Assembly: GCF_022458985.1 (NCBI RefSeq)
Contig: NC_061774.1
Span: 9,290,616 to 9,354,615 of the forward strand
Length of the DNA stretch: 64,000 bases
Source: Mugil cephalus
Taxonomy: Eukaryota; Chordata; Actinopteri; Mugiliformes; Mugilidae
Direction: 5' to 3'
Of the stretch, positions 61,501 through 64,000 are shown one piece after another (the first letter of the stretch is position 1; each line of letters opens with the position of its first letter). Under the pieces are notes generated by a model. The model was not told where the DNA came from. It worked only from the letters and a program-made list of their open reading frames with translations, and did not search any database. Both the position numbers and the translations under genes were made by a program.

Positions 61501-63000
61501 AAAGGGATTATGTACATTGGTATTCAGTCTTTGTAAACAGTAGTAAAATGCACTTGTAGTGTAGTCTGTGTTGTCATAAAGATGATGCAAAATGGTTATT
61601 GCCCATCTTTAACCTAGCATGCAAACAGTGACTACTGTTAACTTTTAGAAGTAGTTCAGCCTCTTGTGAGCAGCAAATCTGCTGCTAATACAACAGAAGA
61701 GGAAGGAGTTTATTCCCAACTTTATTGACAACATTTAGTGATTTTAATAGAAGACGATTGAGCAGCATTTTCAACCATGTTTCCCAAATTGGTGCTGATT
61801 TTGACCATCTTTTTAAACCCTTGTCTCAGCAAACTGTTGGCAAACTGTCATGATGGTTACCTCATGTGTGGCCAACGTGCGCTGAAAGAATGGATTAATG
61901 ACAACTACTGAGAAGTGATTGGATTGATCATTTTATAGCCACCTCTTTAAATCCCATTAGAAATTTCCTTCTAATTGAGTCAGTTTGGTCGGCTTGAGGA
62001 GTTTTTTACCAGTGTCTGTTTCCTTCATAGTTGGCATCCAACATGTTTTGTTGTACTAAAGTCACTTGTAGATGATGTTGGCATTAAGGGTAAATGTATG
62101 TGAAGATACACAATACACGTCTCAGCTACCAAAGTCATATCCAAGTAACTGATATTACCCTGTGGTATTTGCAGTTTTATAGTGTGGAAAAGCTATATTT
62201 TTGCTCCTTCAGGCATCTAAAAAAACTGAGATAGGGGTTGTGAGTACACTTTGATTTTAAAGGGTCATTGAGTTTGACTCTACGTTAAAATATTGAAGCA
62301 CAGTTTAGAGTGGGATTTTTTTTTTTTAGTTTTTACTTGATGGATTTTGAATCTGGGCTATGTGGTGCTGAAAGAAAAAGTGAATCACCCCTCGTCTGTA
62401 TTAAACTCTCCTCTATAAAGTGACAGAGAAAATTTACACTGAAAGGTCACAGTCTGTATTTTGGCATTTAATAGTCTAACAGCCAAAAGAGTGTCGATCC
62501 AGTTTTTCTTTTGTGTTCCTCACCACCACACACATACAGTATATGAAGTAGTATTAGATATTTAGCAAGAAATCTGAATTAAAACTTAAGTTAAAGATGT
62601 AAAAAAAAAAAAAAAAAAAAGTCAAACGAGCAAACTTAGGACAGAATTCATCAAAATGTGGCAGGAAAGGCCGCTAAGCCCAGATTAAACAACAATGAAC
62701 ACTACTCCAACACACATTTCTGGAATACTCTTTCCACTCTACAGAATCACAGTGTTGACTGTAAAAATACACTCCCACAAATCACAGCGATGCATTTTGA
62801 GTTTTTCTTAGCACAACAAAATGTGCAGAAAGACAAGCATACCAAATGCATTTCCACGCTCTGCATTATACCCATCACTGCTGCACTGAAATTCAGTACA
62901 AGTTATCTGTTTGGCTGTGATACTGGGTCTGCTGGTCCGAGTTTTCAGTTTGGGCGTGCATATTTGCATTTGTGCATGCGTGCGTGTTAAGAGTGATCCT
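55519..63000. other. Non-coding sequence between the mrpl11 exon and tmem121
   Basis: About 7.5 kb, presumably mrpl11 intron and/or tmem121 3' UTR on the minus strand. I looked for the remaining mrpl11 exons on the plus strand and for other genes and found none that I can support. It contains homopolymers including poly-A at 62601-62620. Much of it is unique-looking and not obviously repeat-derived. Confidence 0.5.
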
Positions 63001-64000
63001 CTAGAGTTCATGGGAGATGAAAGAGGGCCCTAAGGGTGCCGCAGAGGGCTCCAGGCTGACGTGGGAGAGAGTGTGGCTTTGGGAACGAGTCAGAGAGTGG
63101 TAATGAGTGGGAGGAGCTTTGCCCTGGGCCTGGCCCTCTCCTTGCTCCGAGCTCTGACTTGGCAAGGTCGAACCTCCTGATTCGGCTCCAGCCGCGGTCC
63201 CGGCTCCAGCAGCACCGCGCTCCTGCTTGTGTTTCTCCCAGGCTGAGCTCAGCTTCACAGCCAGAGCCAGCAGGTTCTTCCCCAGGAACACAGTGGACAC
63301 GCGGGGGTCCCTATACCACAGCATGCCCGTGCCCCTCAGGGCCAGGGTGAAGATATTGATAGTGACCAAGCTGAGCCAAGGGTATAAAGCCTCCTTCCGG
63401 GGTCCTCTCTGTCCCGGCAGTCCGGTGGCCCCGAGCTCTGTAAGGGCCACGCATGGCAGCAGCAGCAGGAGAGCGTAGCAGTAAAAGAAGACCAGGCCCT
63501 CGGCCCAAATGGGCAGCTTCTGCTCGACGGCTCCTCCAGTGGCTGCTGCGGCCCCTCCTTGTGCTTCCCACAGCCCCGCCTGCAAGTCCAACACATCCAG
63601 GAGGTCAACCACCACCCACAGGAGCCGACCTCGCACCTCCTGCTTCCTGCGCTGCGGGGTCATGTGATCGGCCCCCGTCAGGATGAGGAACAGGGAGGGC
63701 AGGCAGATGGACAGCAGCAGCGTCAGGGTCTTTCTGGCCAGAGGGTCCGGTGGCCGGCGCTCCTGTCTGTAGTTGTGGCAGACGAAGAAGAGCTTGAGCT
63801 GCAGCAGGGACAGGAACAGGAACCAGAGGGCATTGGCGAAACCGCGCCGCGGCGACTGCGCCTCAGACACCACGCCAGCTGAGACGAAGCGCAGCGCGAG
63901 CAGAAAGCCCACATCACTTAGCAACACCGCCGCACACTGCCACACAGTAGGTCCTGAAACACCACGAGCTCCCAGCATGCTCTGCTCCAGCAAGTAGAGG
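63001..64000 (-). CDS. tmem121: TMEM121-family multi-pass membrane protein, 5' end off window
   Basis: A single open frame runs from the right edge to TAG at 63003-63001. The frame continues upstream past the edge (…LYLLEQS aligns with the family's 'YLVEQN'), so the first ~25 residues are missing; the TTG at 63993 is not the start. Family blocks are clear: 'RKTLTLLLSICLPSLF', 'RGRLLWVVVDLLDVLDLQ', 'WAEGLVFFYCYALLLLLP' and 'VFLGKNLLALAVKL'. At least six hydrophobic segments are visible, then a ~75-residue Ser/Gly/His-rich cytoplasmic-type tail. TMEM121 proteins are poorly characterised. Compared with human TMEM121 there is a 10-15-residue Gly/Ala insertion near 'AAAATGGA'. It is clearly not TMEM121B. 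The visible frame is uninterrupted, and the region is GC-rich compared with flanks. Confidence 0.85.
   Translation of the reverse strand, partial: LYLLEQSMLGARGVSGPTVWQCAAVLLSDVGFLLALRFVSAGVVSEAQSPRRGFANALWFLFLSLLQLKLFFVCHNYRQERRPPDPLARKTLTLLLSICLPSLFLILTGADHMTPQRRKQEVRGRLLWVVVDLLDVLDLQAGLWEAQGGAAAATGGAVEQKLPIWAEGLVFFYCYALLLLLPCVALTELGATGLPGQRGPRKEALYPWLSLVTINIFTLALRGTGMLWYRDPRVSTVFLGKNLLALAVKLSSAWEKHKQERGAAGAGTAAGAESGGSTLPSQSSEQGEGQAQGKAPPTHYHSLTRSQSHTLSHVSLEPSAAPLGPSFISHEL

Noticed and set aside
63159-63997. Several plus-strand frames of 60-107 codons and alternative minus-strand frames
   Set aside because: All overlap the GC-rich tmem121 coding sequence in other frames; their composition is biased and no family is recognisable.

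Overview
The window is from a ray-finned (teleost) fish nuclear genome. All genes are intron-containing with GT-AG junctions, the proteins are vertebrate orthologues, and the repeats are fish types: a tRNA-derived SINE remnant, a LINE/SINE 3'-tail remnant, CA/CT/GATA microsatellites and a TIR element with 'TAGCTGGGTTTACATGG'-type ends. The species cannot be fixed from sequence alone. A percomorph-like fish is plausible.

Layout, left to right. (1) 1-8.1 kb: the 5' part of a Ligand-of-Numb-X gene, best fit lnx2, on the minus strand. It has a RING/zinc-finger exon and an NPAY-motif exon; the PDZ exons lie off the left edge. A possible non-coding first exon lies near 7.8-8.1 kb. (2) 8.1-17.9 kb: intergenic DNA with a SINE remnant, microsatellites and hairpins, and no convincing gene. 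(3) 18.2-26.6 kb: two mitochondrial carrier genes in tandem on the plus strand, slc25a43 (5 exons, 344 aa) and the ADP/ATP carrier slc25a5 (4 exons, 298 aa). The same pair is adjacent on human Xq24, so this is old synteny. (4) 30.0-41.6 kb: a complete 16-exon plus-strand gene for an 872-aa sorting-nexin-like protein (N-terminal membrane hairpin, PXA, degenerate PX, nexin-C-like C terminus, no RGS). (5) 41.6-55.3 kb: gene-poor DNA. It holds two oppositely oriented CTCF-like motifs, an orphan CpG-rich promoter with two possible untranslated exons, one protein-like open stretch I cannot identify, a TIR element and a dispersed repeat. (6) 55.34-55.52 kb: the first coding exon of mrpl11 (plus strand). 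Its other exons were not found. (7) 63.0-64.0 kb: most of a TMEM121-family gene on the minus strand, with its 5' end cut by the right edge.

The genes are not a functional operon. Slc25a43, slc25a5 and mrpl11 all act in mitochondria (transport across the inner membrane, mitoribosome). Lnx2 is a cytosolic or membrane-associated E3 ubiquitin ligase scaffold. The sorting nexin is probably an ER or endosomal membrane-contact protein, and TMEM121 is a multi-pass membrane protein. I found no previously undescribed system that stands up strongly. The observations most worth checking are the apparently nested or greatly expanded mrpl11/tmem121 arrangement, the divergent CTCF-like pair beside the orphan promoter, the unidentified open stretch at 46.25-46.65 kb, the glutamate in the second signature motif of Slc25a43, and the degenerate PX domain of the sorting nexin.
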